Below, in pieces: positions 41,569 to 50,252 of a stretch of DNA of 64,000 nucleotides. The position numbers were made by a program, and so were the translations under genes. The notes under the pieces are model-generated. The model was not told the origin of the DNA and ran no database searches. It saw only the letters and a program-made list of their open reading frames with translations. The stretch's first letter is position 1. Every line of letters starts with the position of its first letter. The DNA comes from Altericroceibacterium endophyticum (lineage in GTDB: Bacteria > Pseudomonadota > Alphaproteobacteria > Sphingomonadales > Sphingomonadaceae), in NCBI RefSeq assembly GCF_009827595.1, contig NZ_WTYT01000004.1:71317-135316 (forward strand), in the 5' to 3' direction.

Positions 41569-42726
41569 CCAGCGGAACTGCCCCACGGGGCGCAATTCCG
41601 CCAGGCGATACCCAGCATCGGCCAGACTGCGCGAATCCCGCGCCCAGCTGGACGGGTTACAACTGATATAGACCACCCGCGCAATGCCGCTTTCGACAAT
41701 CTGCGCAATCTGTTCCTTCGCCCCCGCACGCGGCGGATCGAGCACCACCGCGTCGAAGCGCTTCAATTCCTCGGCTCTGATGGGATTGCGAAAGAGGTCG
41801 CGATGCATAGCAAGCACCGGCTTGCGGCTGATACCCGCCGCGCTTTTGCAGGCCAGAAACGCCTGTTGGGCCGCTTCTGCGGCCAGCACCTTGCTATCGC
41901 CCGCTAATGCAAAAGCAAACGTGCCCAGCCCTGCAAACAAATCCGCGACGAAGCGGCTATCTTTCAGCCATTCCTGCGCCGCGGCCATCAGCGCCGCTTC
42001 ACCATCGATCGTAGCCTGCAGGAATGTTCCAGCGGGATAGGGCACCGGCACGCCGCCCAGAGTGACGCTGACGGGTTCCGGCTCCCACAGGGTTTCCGCG
42101 CCATAGCCCTGATCCAATGTCATCCGCGCGAGAGCATTGTCACGGCAGAAATCCGCCATGGCTTCACTTTCCTGAAGCCCCTCCAGCGTCAGCCCCTTGA
42201 TCAGGCAATCGACACCCTGATCGACGATCGCCAGTTCAATATCGATCGCATATTTGCCCTTCTTGCGCGCCAGAAAGGCTCGCAGCGGCGCAATCATCGC
42301 GAATAATTCGGCGCGCATCACGTGGCATTCGCGCAGATCCACCAGCCGGTGCGATCCGCCTTCGCGAAAACCGATCGAGGGTTTGCCGCCGCCATTCACG
42401 GCATGCAGGCTCACCCGGCGGCGGCTTTGCGGGGGTGACACATGCGGCTCGGCCAGTTTGCCCGGCGTCATGCCCTGTCCTTCAGCGGCATGGGCGACGC
42501 GGTCACGCACGAAAGTGCTCAGCGCTTCATCATCGAGATGCTGCAACTGACAGCCCCCGCATTTCCCAAAATGGCGGCAGGGCGGCGTCTGGTGATGCGG
42601 CCCGTGTTCCAACGTGCCATCGGCCTGCACAATGTCGCCCGGTGCAGCACCGCTGACGAATTTGCCGGATTGGGTAATGCCGTCACCTTTGGCGGCGATG
42701 CGAATGATGGTTTCTGATGCGCTCAC
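41506..42726 (-). CDS. RNA m5U methyltransferase (RumA/RlmD family) with Fe-S motif
   Basis: This is a class I SAM RNA 5-methyluridine methyltransferase (406 aa). The iron-sulfur cysteines are in PCRHFGKCGGCQLQH, with a fourth in LRECHVM. The SAM site is FVADLFAGLGTFAFALAG and the catalytic region has VVLDPPRAGAKEQ and VYISCNPSSWARD, with the nucleophilic Cys. The family methylates 23S rRNA or tRNA uridine; the exact target is not readable. The N-terminal TRAM domain is reduced. It starts with GTG overlapping the nnr stop. Confidence 0.92.
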   Translation of the reverse strand: MSASETIIRIAAKGDGITQSGKFVSGAAPGDIVQADGTLEHGPHHQTPPCRHFGKCGGCQLQHLDDEALSTFVRDRVAHAAEGQGMTPGKLAEPHVSPPQSRRRVSLHAVNGGGKPSIGFREGGSHRLVDLRECHVMRAELFAMIAPLRAFLARKKGKYAIDIELAIVDQGVDCLIKGLTLEGLQESEAMADFCRDNALARMTLDQGYGAETLWEPEPVSVTLGGVPVPYPAGTFLQATIDGEAALMAAAQEWLKDSRFVADLFAGLGTFAFALAGDSKVLAAEAAQQAFLACKSAAGISRKPVLAMHRDLFRNPIRAEELKRFDAVVLDPPRAGAKEQIAQIVESGIARVVYISCNPSSWARDSRSLADAGYRLAELRPVGQFRWSTHVELASFFLREDAEDLAG

Positions 42727-44117
42727 AAGCAGGCCGCGTAAGCCTCGCGGAGAGAATCCACAAGATCTGCTGCTGTGAAAGGCGGCAATAGACGCCGGGA
42801 AGCGTCACCATGCAGCCACACCCCGGCACAGGCCGCAGCAAAGGCGTCCTCGCTCACGGCCAGCTGGCTGGCGATCAGACCGGCCAGCACATCGCCCGTT
42901 CCGGCGGTGGAAAGCCAGCTGCTGGCCGCTGGGGCAATCACCGTCCGCCGACCAGGTCCGGCAATGATCGTGTCCGGGCCCTTTGCCACAATCACCGCTC
43001 CGGTGCTTTCGGCGAGCTCATGCAGACTTTCCAGTCGGTCACCGCCGCCGACACCAAACTGATCGAACAGTCGGTCCAGCTCCCCTGCATGCGGCGTCAG
43101 GATCAGCGGTGCAGAGCGCCGAGCCAGCATATCGGGTTTCAGCAGGATCAGAGCGTCCGCATCGCACAGGGTCGGCAGATTGCGCGCCAATACGGCGGAC
43201 AGCTTGTTGCGGCCGCGGCCGCTTCGCCCCAGCCCCGGTCCGATGGCGAGCGCGGAAATCCGGCTGTCTTCCAGCGCATCGTCCAGATCACTGCCATCCA
43301 CCACCAGTTCGGCTGGAACGGCAGTGGCATTGTCGCTCAATAATTTCACATAGCCCGCGCCGCCATGCATCGCTGCGCGCGCAGACAGCATGATCGCACC
43401 GGGCATCGCGCCGCCAACCAGCGCCAGAAGGCCGCGGCTGTATTTATGGGCATCCCGCGGCGGCGCACTGAGATCAGGCCGCGCAAGCAGACGGGCGGCG
43501 TCGCTCTTTGGGCCAATGCCAATCAGCACCAGCCGGCGCTCCCCCATCATTTCCATTGCGGGCATCAGCCAATGGGCCAGCTTCCATGCCCCCAGCGCCA
43601 CAGTGCAATCATAGGTTGGAAGATCATCATCCAGCGGTGCGGCATGATCGCTTTGCACCCCGCTTGGCACATCAATAGCGATGCGGGTGCCGTGTTTTTG
43701 GGCCAATCGCGCCAGCAGGCCAGACAGGTCCGCCCCCAAAGCGCGGGTCAGCCCACTGCCAAACAGGCAATCGACCAGCAAATCGCCCACCGCGTCCTGC
43801 TCTTCGACAATAGGGCCATGATACTCGCTACGCGCCTGTTGCGCGGCCTCGGTGGCGGGATCAAAGGCGGCGAGCAGCTTTACCGGGCAGCCCCGGCGGC
43901 GCAGACTTTCGGCAATTACATAGCCATCACCGCCATTATTGCCCGGTCCGCAGAGGACCGTGACCTGGCGGCCTGCACTGATGCGCCAGATATAATCGGC
44001 CGCCCCCGTGCCGGCGCGCAGCATCAGACTCCAGACCGTTTCACCATCATCGATCAGCGCCTGTTCCGCAGCACGCATTTGCGCCACGGTGAGGATGTTA
44101 TTCTGCGCTTTGTTCAT
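42723..44117 (-). CDS. nnr: Bifunctional NAD(P)H-hydrate epimerase / dehydratase
   Basis: This is a metabolite-repair enzyme (464 aa) that restores damaged NAD(P)H hydrates. The N-terminal YjeF domain (epimerase) has TVLCGPGNNGGDGYVIAE and FGSGLTRAL; the C-terminal ADP-dependent dehydratase domain has KYSRGLLALVGGAMPGA, AIGPGLGRSG, LTPHAGELDRLF and the nucleotide motif STAGTGDVLAGLIASQ. Fusion of both domains is common. It overlaps the upstream lipoprotein gene by 20 bases and the RNA methyltransferase by four. Confidence 0.94.
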   Translation of the reverse strand: MNKAQNNILTVAQMRAAEQALIDDGETVWSLMLRAGTGAADYIWRISAGRQVTVLCGPGNNGGDGYVIAESLRRRGCPVKLLAAFDPATEAAQQARSEYHGPIVEEQDAVGDLLVDCLFGSGLTRALGADLSGLLARLAQKHGTRIAIDVPSGVQSDHAAPLDDDLPTYDCTVALGAWKLAHWLMPAMEMMGERRLVLIGIGPKSDAARLLARPDLSAPPRDAHKYSRGLLALVGGAMPGAIMLSARAAMHGGAGYVKLLSDNATAVPAELVVDGSDLDDALEDSRISALAIGPGLGRSGRGRNKLSAVLARNLPTLCDADALILLKPDMLARRSAPLILTPHAGELDRLFDQFGVGGGDRLESLHELAESTGAVIVAKGPDTIIAGPGRRTVIAPAASSWLSTAGTGDVLAGLIASQLAVSEDAFAAACAGVWLHGDASRRLLPPFTAADLVDSLREAYAACL

Positions 44118-44472
44118 CACCCAAAAACTCCGGTGGCAAGAAATAGCGATCCGGACCGACCGATATTTCCACTCTATCCGCCCCTCTATCTGATTGCCGG
44201 GTAATCGTCACCTCATCCGCGCCATCGGCAGCGATCAAACCCGTACCGCTGTCATCAGATAGAAATCGCCGAAAACCACCATCCGGCCGGTGGATCACGA
44301 TCTCGCCATCCGGGCTGCCGGCCACATTTTCAACCGTGCAGCGCGCTGGGCGCTGCAATACGCCATCCAGCAGGCAATCAATTGCCTCACCTTCCGGCGC
44401 CGGGGCAGGCTCGCTTGCCGAACATGCCCCGAGCAGCACCAGCGCCCCGAGACTAGATATCCGCAAATACAT
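44098..44472 (-). CDS. Small lipoprotein of unknown function
   Basis: This 124-aa protein has a lipoprotein signal, [15 protein letters not shown], with the lipobox cysteine near residue 18. The mature part contains two cysteines ([20 protein letters not shown]) and a beta-rich end with [16 protein letters not shown] and [19 protein letters not shown] do not recognise a named family. Its start (MYLRISS) overlaps the ilvD stop and its end overlaps nnr, so it is translated as part of the ilvD operon. A start six codons upstream (44490) is also possible. Confidence 0.8.
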   Translation of the reverse strand: MYLRISSLGALVLLGACSASEPAPAPEGEAIDCLLDGVLQRPARCTVENVAGSPDGEIVIHRPDGGFRRFLSDDSGTGLIAADGADEVTITRQSDRGADRVEISVGPDRYFLPPEFLGDEQSAE

Positions 44473-46174
44473 GCGTTTCAGCCTTGGCACCGGGATGCGT
44501 CACCGCACCCTTCACCGCCGGGCCGACATTTTGCGAATAACGCCACAGCGCCCCCGCCTGATAGTCATTGGTCCGTGCTTCCCAGACCTTGCGGCGCTCT
44601 GCCAGAATGTCCGCATCGACATCCAGATCGATCGTGCCGTTGATCGCATCGATGGAAATCGTATCCCCATTTTCGATCAGCGCAATCGGACCGCCATCGG
44701 CAGCTTCGGGGCCGACATGGCCGATGCAGAAACCACGCGTCCCGCCGGAGAAGCGGCCATCGGTGATCAAGGCCACCTTTTCGCCCATACCCTGACCGTA
44801 CAGCGCCGCCGTTGTGGAGAGCATTTCACGCATGCCGGGGCCGCCCTTGGGGCCTTCATAACGGATCACGATGACGCAGCCTTCGGCGATGTCACGCGTC
44901 TCAACCGCGGCGAAAGCATCTTCCTCGCAATCGAACACACGGGCCGGACCGGAGAATTGCAGCCGCTTCATGCCCGCAACTTTCACAATCGCGCCATCAG
45001 GTGCGAGCGAGCCCTTCAGACCAACCACGCCGCCCGTCGGGGTGATCGGGTTGGAGATGTCATAAATGACCTTCTGATCGGGGTTCCAGGTGATCTCTTC
45101 AATATTCTCACCCAGCGTCTTGCCAGTAACCGTCATCGGTTCCGGGTTGAGATAGCCGCCTTCGAGCATGGTCTTCATCAACATGTAGACGCCGCCCGCC
45201 TCATACATATCCTTGGCAACATATTTGCCGCCGGGCTTGAGGTCGGCGATATAGGGCGTGGATTTGAAGATTTCCGCAACATCGAACAGATCGAAATCGA
45301 TACCGCATTCATTGGCCATGGCCGGCAGATGCAGCGCCGCATTGGTCGATCCGCCGGTCGCCGCAACGACACGGGCCGCATTTTCAAAGGCTTCACGGGT
45401 GCAGATATCGCGCGGACGCAGATTGCGCTCGAGCAGATTCATGATCTGCTGCCCTGCGGCCACAGCCACTTCTTCACGGCTTTTGTATGGTGCGGGCGCC
45501 ATGTTGGAATTGGGCAGTGAAAGGCCAATCGCCTCACCCACACAGGCCATGGTGTTGGCAGTGAACTGACCGCCACATGCGCCGTGACCGGGACATGCCA
45601 CCTTTTCGAGCTCGATCAGTTCCTGCAGCGGGCAATTGCCGGCGGCATGCTGGCCCACCGCTTCGAACACATCGACGACGGTCACATCTTCATTGTGGAA
45701 CCGGCCGGGAAGGATCGAGCCGCCATAGACGAAGATCGAAGGGACATTGAGCCGCAGCATCGACATCATCATGCCGGGCAGGCTCTTGTCGCAACCGGCA
45801 AAGCCGATCAGCGCGTCATAGCAATGGCCGCGCACGGACAGCTCAACCGAATCCGCAATCACTTCACGGCTGACCAGCGAGCTTTTCATGCCCTGATGGC
45901 CCATGGCGATGCCATCGGTCACGGTGATGGTGTTGAACCGGCGCGGCGTGCCGCCTGCATCCTTCACGCCATCGCGGCACCAATCGGCCTGCTGATTAAG
46001 CGTGGTGTTGCATGGAGCGCTGTCATTGCCGGCAGAGGCCACCGCCACGAAGGGCTGATTGATCTCTTCTTCGGTCATTCCCATCGCATAATAATAGGAG
46101 CGATGGGGGGCCTTGCCCGGCCCGACAGAAACATGCCGACTGGGGAGCCGGGACTTGTCAAAACGCGCAGTCAT
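44453..46174 (-). CDS. ilvD: Dihydroxy-acid dehydratase
   Basis: This enzyme (573 aa) dehydrates 2,3-dihydroxy-isovalerate and 2,3-dihydroxy-3-methylvalerate in valine and isoleucine synthesis. The three iron-sulfur cysteines are Cys55 (SAPCNTTL), Cys128 ([11 protein letters not shown]) and Cys200 ([14 protein letters not shown]). Later signatures are [20 protein letters not shown] and [12 protein letters not shown]. Length is typical. It is followed by the lipoprotein, nnr and RNA methyltransferase genes with overlaps, so all are in one transcript. Confidence 0.97.
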   Translation of the reverse strand: MTARFDKSRLPSRHVSVGPGKAPHRSYYYAMGMTEEEINQPFVAVASAGNDSAPCNTTLNQQADWCRDGVKDAGGTPRRFNTITVTDGIAMGHQGMKSSLVSREVIADSVELSVRGHCYDALIGFAGCDKSLPGMMMSMLRLNVPSIFVYGGSILPGRFHNEDVTVVDVFEAVGQHAAGNCPLQELIELEKVACPGHGACGGQFTANTMACVGEAIGLSLPNSNMAPAPYKSREEVAVAAGQQIMNLLERNLRPRDICTREAFENAARVVAATGGSTNAALHLPAMANECGIDFDLFDVAEIFKSTPYIADLKPGGKYVAKDMYEAGGVYMLMKTMLEGGYLNPEPMTVTGKTLGENIEEITWNPDQKVIYDISNPITPTGGVVGLKGSLAPDGAIVKVAGMKRLQFSGPARVFDCEEDAFAAVETRDIAEGCVIVIRYEGPKGGPGMREMLSTTAALYGQGMGEKVALITDGRFSGGTRGFCIGHVGPEAADGGPIALIENGDTISIDAINGTIDLDVDADILAERRKVWEARTNDYQAGALWRYSQNVGPAVKGAVTHPGAKAETHVFADI

Positions 46175-46219
46175 GGTGGTTCCGTCCGTTCAATTATTAC
46201 CTTTTGCCGCGCTCTGCAC

Positions 46220-46939
46220 CTACTGCAGCGCGGTTGCAACCCTCGCCGCGACATCGGCGATGGTCGCAGCCCACTTCGCCTGCCCCGCTGGATCGGCGAT
46301 CAGGTCATTGCGGATTTCAATCGCGCAATAGGGCCGGCCAAATGCCTCGGCATGGCGGTTCATCGTCGCATTGAACTGTTTGCCGGAATATGGCTCATTA
46401 TCACCTACGACGCATCCGGCTTCTTCGAAAAAGCGGATCGCATGGCGCGCCGCGCGGTCATCCTGATTGTATAGCAGGCCGATTTCCCACGGTCGCGGTG
46501 CCCCATTGCTTTCCATTTGCGGCGTAAAACTGTGGATCGATAGGATCAGAGATGGGTCGGCTTCATCCAGAAATGCCGCCATTCCCGCGTGATAGGGCCG
46601 GTGAAACCGCTTAATCCGGTAATCCTTATCGGCACCGACATTTCCGGGCACGCGCTGGCCGTCGCTTACCTCAGGCATCAGGCCGGGGGAATCCTCTTCG
46701 CGGTGAAGGTCGATCACCAAGCGGCTGACCTGCGCCAGATAAGCTGCGAAACCCGCCTGTCGGTGCATCTCTTCCACCACCCCGGCGGCGCCAATATCCC
46801 ATGCGATATGCTTCTGCATGGCGCTGTCATCCAGCCCCAGATCAACCCCCTCGGGCACCCGGTTGGACGCATGATCGCACACCGAAACAATAGCATTTTT
46901 CCGGATCGAACCAATTTGCCGCGCGAGCGGTTCGCTCAT
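46220..46939 (-). CDS. N-formylglutamate amidohydrolase-family protein
   Basis: This 239-aa protein belongs to the N-formylglutamate amidohydrolase family (zinc peptidase-like fold). Motifs are VSVCDHASNRVPEG, DIGAAGVVEEMHRQAG, RLVIDLHREEDSPGLM, ILSIHSFTPQM and YCAIEIRNDLI. In histidine degradation the family member releases formate from N-formylglutamate, but no hut genes are near, so the substrate is uncertain. Its ATG overlaps the ispE stop (ATGA), which fixes the start at MSEPLARQ. Confidence 0.9.
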   Translation of the reverse strand: MSEPLARQIGSIRKNAIVSVCDHASNRVPEGVDLGLDDSAMQKHIAWDIGAAGVVEEMHRQAGFAAYLAQVSRLVIDLHREEDSPGLMPEVSDGQRVPGNVGADKDYRIKRFHRPYHAGMAAFLDEADPSLILSIHSFTPQMESNGAPRPWEIGLLYNQDDRAARHAIRFFEEAGCVVGDNEPYSGKQFNATMNRHAEAFGRPYCAIEIRNDLIADPAGQAKWAATIADVAARVATALQ

Positions 46940-47748
46940 CTCAAATATCCTGTCATCTGCCACCATTGCGGGTGGGTTTCGGCCAGTCTGCCGGCCATTT
47001 CATGCAGCGCTTCGTCATTTTCGAACAAGGCAAAACAGGTCGCGCCCGATCCGCTCATCCGCACGCAAAACGCATCGCCTTTTTGCAGATCATGCAGGAC
47101 TTCGGCAATTTCCGGGCAGATGCTGATTGCCGCATCCTGCAGATCATTGCGTCCGTTCCGGCAGATTTGCGACGGCAATCCGCCGGGCAATGCGCCCTTG
47201 TCGCATCCATCCCAGGCGGCGAATACCGGGCCCGTCGGCAGGGCGATGCGCGGATTGACCAACAGCACCGGCACACCGCGCAAATCGTTTTCGATGGGCT
47301 TCAAATCGGTTCCGGTGCCGCTGCCGATACAGCACAGACTTTCCACACAGGCGGGAACATCCGCCCCGAGTTTCGCCGCACGTTCGCGCCAGTCATCTGG
47401 CAGGCCATATTGCGCCTCAATCAGCCGAAAGACCGCGCCCGCATCCGCCGATCCGCCGCCCAGCCCCGCCGCGATTGGCAGCCGCTTGTCCAGCGTCACC
47501 GACAGACCCTGCGCATGCGGCAGCAGGGACAGGCTGCGCGCCACCAGATTACCGAACGGATCGCTCAAGCCAGCAGCGAATTCGCCGACTACCTGCAAGC
47601 TGTCTTCTTGCGCCGGGCTTGCGCTCAACCGATCGCCATTATCGACAAAGGCGAACAGCGTTTCCAGCTCATGATAGCCGTCATCACGCCGGGCACGCAC
47701 ATGCAGCGCAAGATTTATCTTCGCGAAGGCAGTTTCGGTCATTGGCAT
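46936..47748 (-). CDS. ispE: 4-diphosphocytidyl-2-C-methyl-D-erythritol kinase
   Basis: This is a GHMP kinase (270 aa) of the MEP isoprenoid pathway, phosphorylating CDP-methylerythritol. Motifs are ETAFAKINLALHVRARRDDGY at the N-terminus (split here as AKINLALHV), the ATP loop PIAAGLGGGSADAGA and the C-terminal MSGSGATCFALF. It follows etf-QO by 33 bases and overlaps the formylglutamate amidohydrolase-like gene. Confidence 0.96.
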   Translation of the reverse strand: MPMTETAFAKINLALHVRARRDDGYHELETLFAFVDNGDRLSASPAQEDSLQVVGEFAAGLSDPFGNLVARSLSLLPHAQGLSVTLDKRLPIAAGLGGGSADAGAVFRLIEAQYGLPDDWRERAAKLGADVPACVESLCCIGSGTGTDLKPIENDLRGVPVLLVNPRIALPTGPVFAAWDGCDKGALPGGLPSQICRNGRNDLQDAAISICPEIAEVLHDLQKGDAFCVRMSGSGATCFALFENDEALHEMAGRLAETHPQWWQMTGYLR

Positions 47749-47781
47749 AAAATTATCGCCCTGCGCTGAACTCTGGCGAAA

Positions 47782-49428
47782 TTACATGTTCGGATAATTG
47801 GGGCCACCACCACCCTCAGGCGTGACCCATTCAATATTCTGGGTCGGGTCCTTGATGTCGCAGGTTTTGCAATGCACGCAATTCTGCGCGTTGATTTGCA
47901 ATTTCGGCTCGGCGCCGTCCTCTTCGACAAATTCATAAACACCCGCGGGGCAATAGCGCGCCTCCGGCCCGGCATAGAGCGGCAGGTTGATCCGCTCCGG
48001 CACGGTTTGGTCCTTCAGCACCAGATGGCAGGGTTGGTCTTCTTCGTGATTGGTGCCCGAAAGGAACACCGAAGACAGCCGGTCAAAACTGATGACGCCA
48101 TCGGGTTTGGGATATTTGATCTTGGGATAAAGGTCTGCGCGCCCAGTGGCCGCCGCATCCGTTTTATGGCCCATGGTGAATGGCAGCCCGATCTTGAGCG
48201 TACGCATCCACATATCGATCCCGGCCAGCAATGTGCCCAGCGAACCGCCGAATTTCGCGACCATGGGCTGAACATTCTTCACCTTGGAAAGTTCATCCGC
48301 GATCCAGCTTGAGCGCAGAGCATCATCATAGGCAGCCAGCGTATCCTTCTCCCGCTCCGCGCTGATCGCGTCGCCGATGGATTCAGCCGCCAGCATGCCG
48401 CTCTTCATCGCCGTATGCGTGCCCTTGATCCGCGGCACATTCACAAAGCCAGCCGAACAGCCGATCAGTGCCCCTCCGGGGAAGGCCAGCTGCGGCACGG
48501 ATTGCCAGCCGCCTTCATTGATCGCCCGCGCGCCATAGGAAACGCGCTTTCCGCCCTCCAGCACTTCGCGAATGGCCGGGTGCTGCTTCCAGCGCTGAAA
48601 TTCCTCGAATGGCGAGACATGCGGATTGGCGTAATCAAGCGCCGTCACGAAACCGAGCGCGACCTGGCCATTCGCCTGATGATACAGGAAACCGCCGCCC
48701 CAGCTGTCGCTTTCCGACAAGGGCCATCCCTGCGTGTGAATGACGCGCCCCGGAACATGCTTATCAGCTGCGATGTCCCACAATTCCTTGATGCCCAGAC
48801 CATAGACCTGCGGCTGACATTCCGCATCCAGCGCAAAATGGTTCTTCAGCCGTTTCGTCAGATGGCCGCGTGCACCCTCGGCAAACAGGGTATATTTCGC
48901 ATGCAGTTCCATCCCCGGCTGATAATCCGGCTTATGCGATCCATCGGAGGCCACGCCCATATCCTGCGTCGCCACGCCCATCACGGCACCGTCATCATCG
49001 AACAGCACCTCGGAAGCCGGGAAGCCCGGAAAAATCTCTACGCCCATGCTCTCGGCCTTTTCCGCCATCCAGCGGGTGAGACTGGCAAGCGAACCGGTGT
49101 AATTGCCGTCATTGGACATGAACGGCGGCATCAACAGATGCGGCATTTCCGTCTTGCCACCTTGCGACAACATCCAGTGATGGTTTTCGGTCACGGGTGT
49201 TTCTGCCAGCGGGCAGCCATCCTGCCGCCAATCGGGCAGCAATTCATCCAGCGCGCGCGGATCGACCACTGCACCGGACAGAATATGCGCGCCCACTTCG
49301 GAGCCTTTTTCCAGAATGCAGACTTCAATCGCTTCATCGATCTGCTTCAGGCGGATCGCAGCGGCAAGCCCGGCGGGTCCAGCGCCAACAATAACCACGT
49401 CATACGGCATGGACTCACGTTCGGTCAT
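47782..49428 (-). CDS. Electron transfer flavoprotein-ubiquinone oxidoreductase
   Basis: This inner-membrane flavoenzyme (548 aa) passes electrons from ETF, charged by acyl-CoA dehydrogenases, to ubiquinone. The FAD site is DVVIVGAGPAGLAAAIRLK with ILEKGSEVGAHILSGAV. The C-terminal [4Fe-4S] ligands are in YCPAGVYEF, NAQNCVHCKTCDIKDP. Length fits the family. It is the first gene of the minus-strand block, divergent from the uracil-DNA-glycosylase-like gene with 71 bases between starts. Confidence 0.95.
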   Translation of the reverse strand: MTERESMPYDVVIVGAGPAGLAAAIRLKQIDEAIEVCILEKGSEVGAHILSGAVVDPRALDELLPDWRQDGCPLAETPVTENHHWMLSQGGKTEMPHLLMPPFMSNDGNYTGSLASLTRWMAEKAESMGVEIFPGFPASEVLFDDDGAVMGVATQDMGVASDGSHKPDYQPGMELHAKYTLFAEGARGHLTKRLKNHFALDAECQPQVYGLGIKELWDIAADKHVPGRVIHTQGWPLSESDSWGGGFLYHQANGQVALGFVTALDYANPHVSPFEEFQRWKQHPAIREVLEGGKRVSYGARAINEGGWQSVPQLAFPGGALIGCSAGFVNVPRIKGTHTAMKSGMLAAESIGDAISAEREKDTLAAYDDALRSSWIADELSKVKNVQPMVAKFGGSLGTLLAGIDMWMRTLKIGLPFTMGHKTDAAATGRADLYPKIKYPKPDGVISFDRLSSVFLSGTNHEEDQPCHLVLKDQTVPERINLPLYAGPEARYCPAGVYEFVEEDGAEPKLQINAQNCVHCKTCDIKDPTQNIEWVTPEGGGGPNYPNM

Positions 49429-49499
49429 TGTTGGGCCTCCTTTATCTTTCCGTTAATTTGGCCTTGATAGGACTACGTTCCAAGGTCAAGACCCGGAAA

Positions 49500-50252
49500 A
49501 TGAACGTATCACCCAACCCTTCAATCGCCGAAGCGATCGGTTCCGCCTTCGAATGGTGGAAGGAAGCCGGGCTGACCAATGCCATGGACGACACGGCTCA
49601 GCCGTGGATTACGGATGAGGAAGAGCCGACCGAACAGAAGCGCCCCGTCCGGGTAAAGAAGAAAAAGCCCGCCGAAACGCCTGTAATGCTGGGCGGAGAC
49701 AGTGCCAACTGGCCAGACAGCCTGGAGGCATTTCAAAAATGGTGGGCGGCACCAGATTCGATCGCTGATGGTGGTACATATCCGCGCATTGCACCGTCAG
49801 GGTCAGCCAGGGCCCCGCTGATGATCATTGTCCCGGAACCCGAAAGTGAAGACAGTGATTTTTTACTGTCCGGGCCGCAGGGTCGGCTGATCGACAATAT
49901 GCTGCTCTCGATGCAGCTCACCCGCGAGAATGTTTATCTGACGGCAGCCCTTCCCTGCCACATGCCATTTGCCGATTGGGACGATCTGAATAAACGCGGT
50001 CTCGGGCGAATTCTCGCATATCACATATCTCTGGCCCAACCGGAGCGGTTGCTTTTGCTTGGCAGGATCGTCCCGCCGCTTATCGGCCACGACCCGGCGC
50101 AATCAAACACCTTTTCCTATTCCAGTGAATTTCAAGACACGGCAATATCGTGTCTTGCAGGCAGAAGCCCTGAGCTATTGCTCAAACAGCCAAAACTTCG
50201 TGCGCGTTTGTGGAATCAATGGCTCGACTGGACAGGAGACGATCCGCCGTGA
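49500..50252 (+). CDS. Degenerate uracil-DNA-glycosylase-superfamily protein
   Basis: This 250-aa protein has the outline of the UDG superfamily (family 4/5): a strand LMIIVPEPESEDSDF, then SGPQGRLIDNMLLSMQL and RENVYLTAALPCHMP, which align with the usual GEAPG..GRAGKLLD..VYITN pattern. The catalytic GEAPG is VPEPE here and the four iron-sulfur cysteines are missing, so activity is doubtful. The first 100 residues are charged with a KKKKPAE stretch. Start MNVSPNP is chosen; upstream codons overlap the divergent gene. Its stop overlaps the GTG of the transglycosylase (GTGA). Confidence 0.75.
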   Translation: MNVSPNPSIAEAIGSAFEWWKEAGLTNAMDDTAQPWITDEEEPTEQKRPVRVKKKKPAETPVMLGGDSANWPDSLEAFQKWWAAPDSIADGGTYPRIAPSGSARAPLMIIVPEPESEDSDFLLSGPQGRLIDNMLLSMQLTRENVYLTAALPCHMPFADWDDLNKRGLGRILAYHISLAQPERLLLLGRIVPPLIGHDPAQSNTFSYSSEFQDTAISCLAGRSPELLLKQPKLRARLWNQWLDWTGDDPP

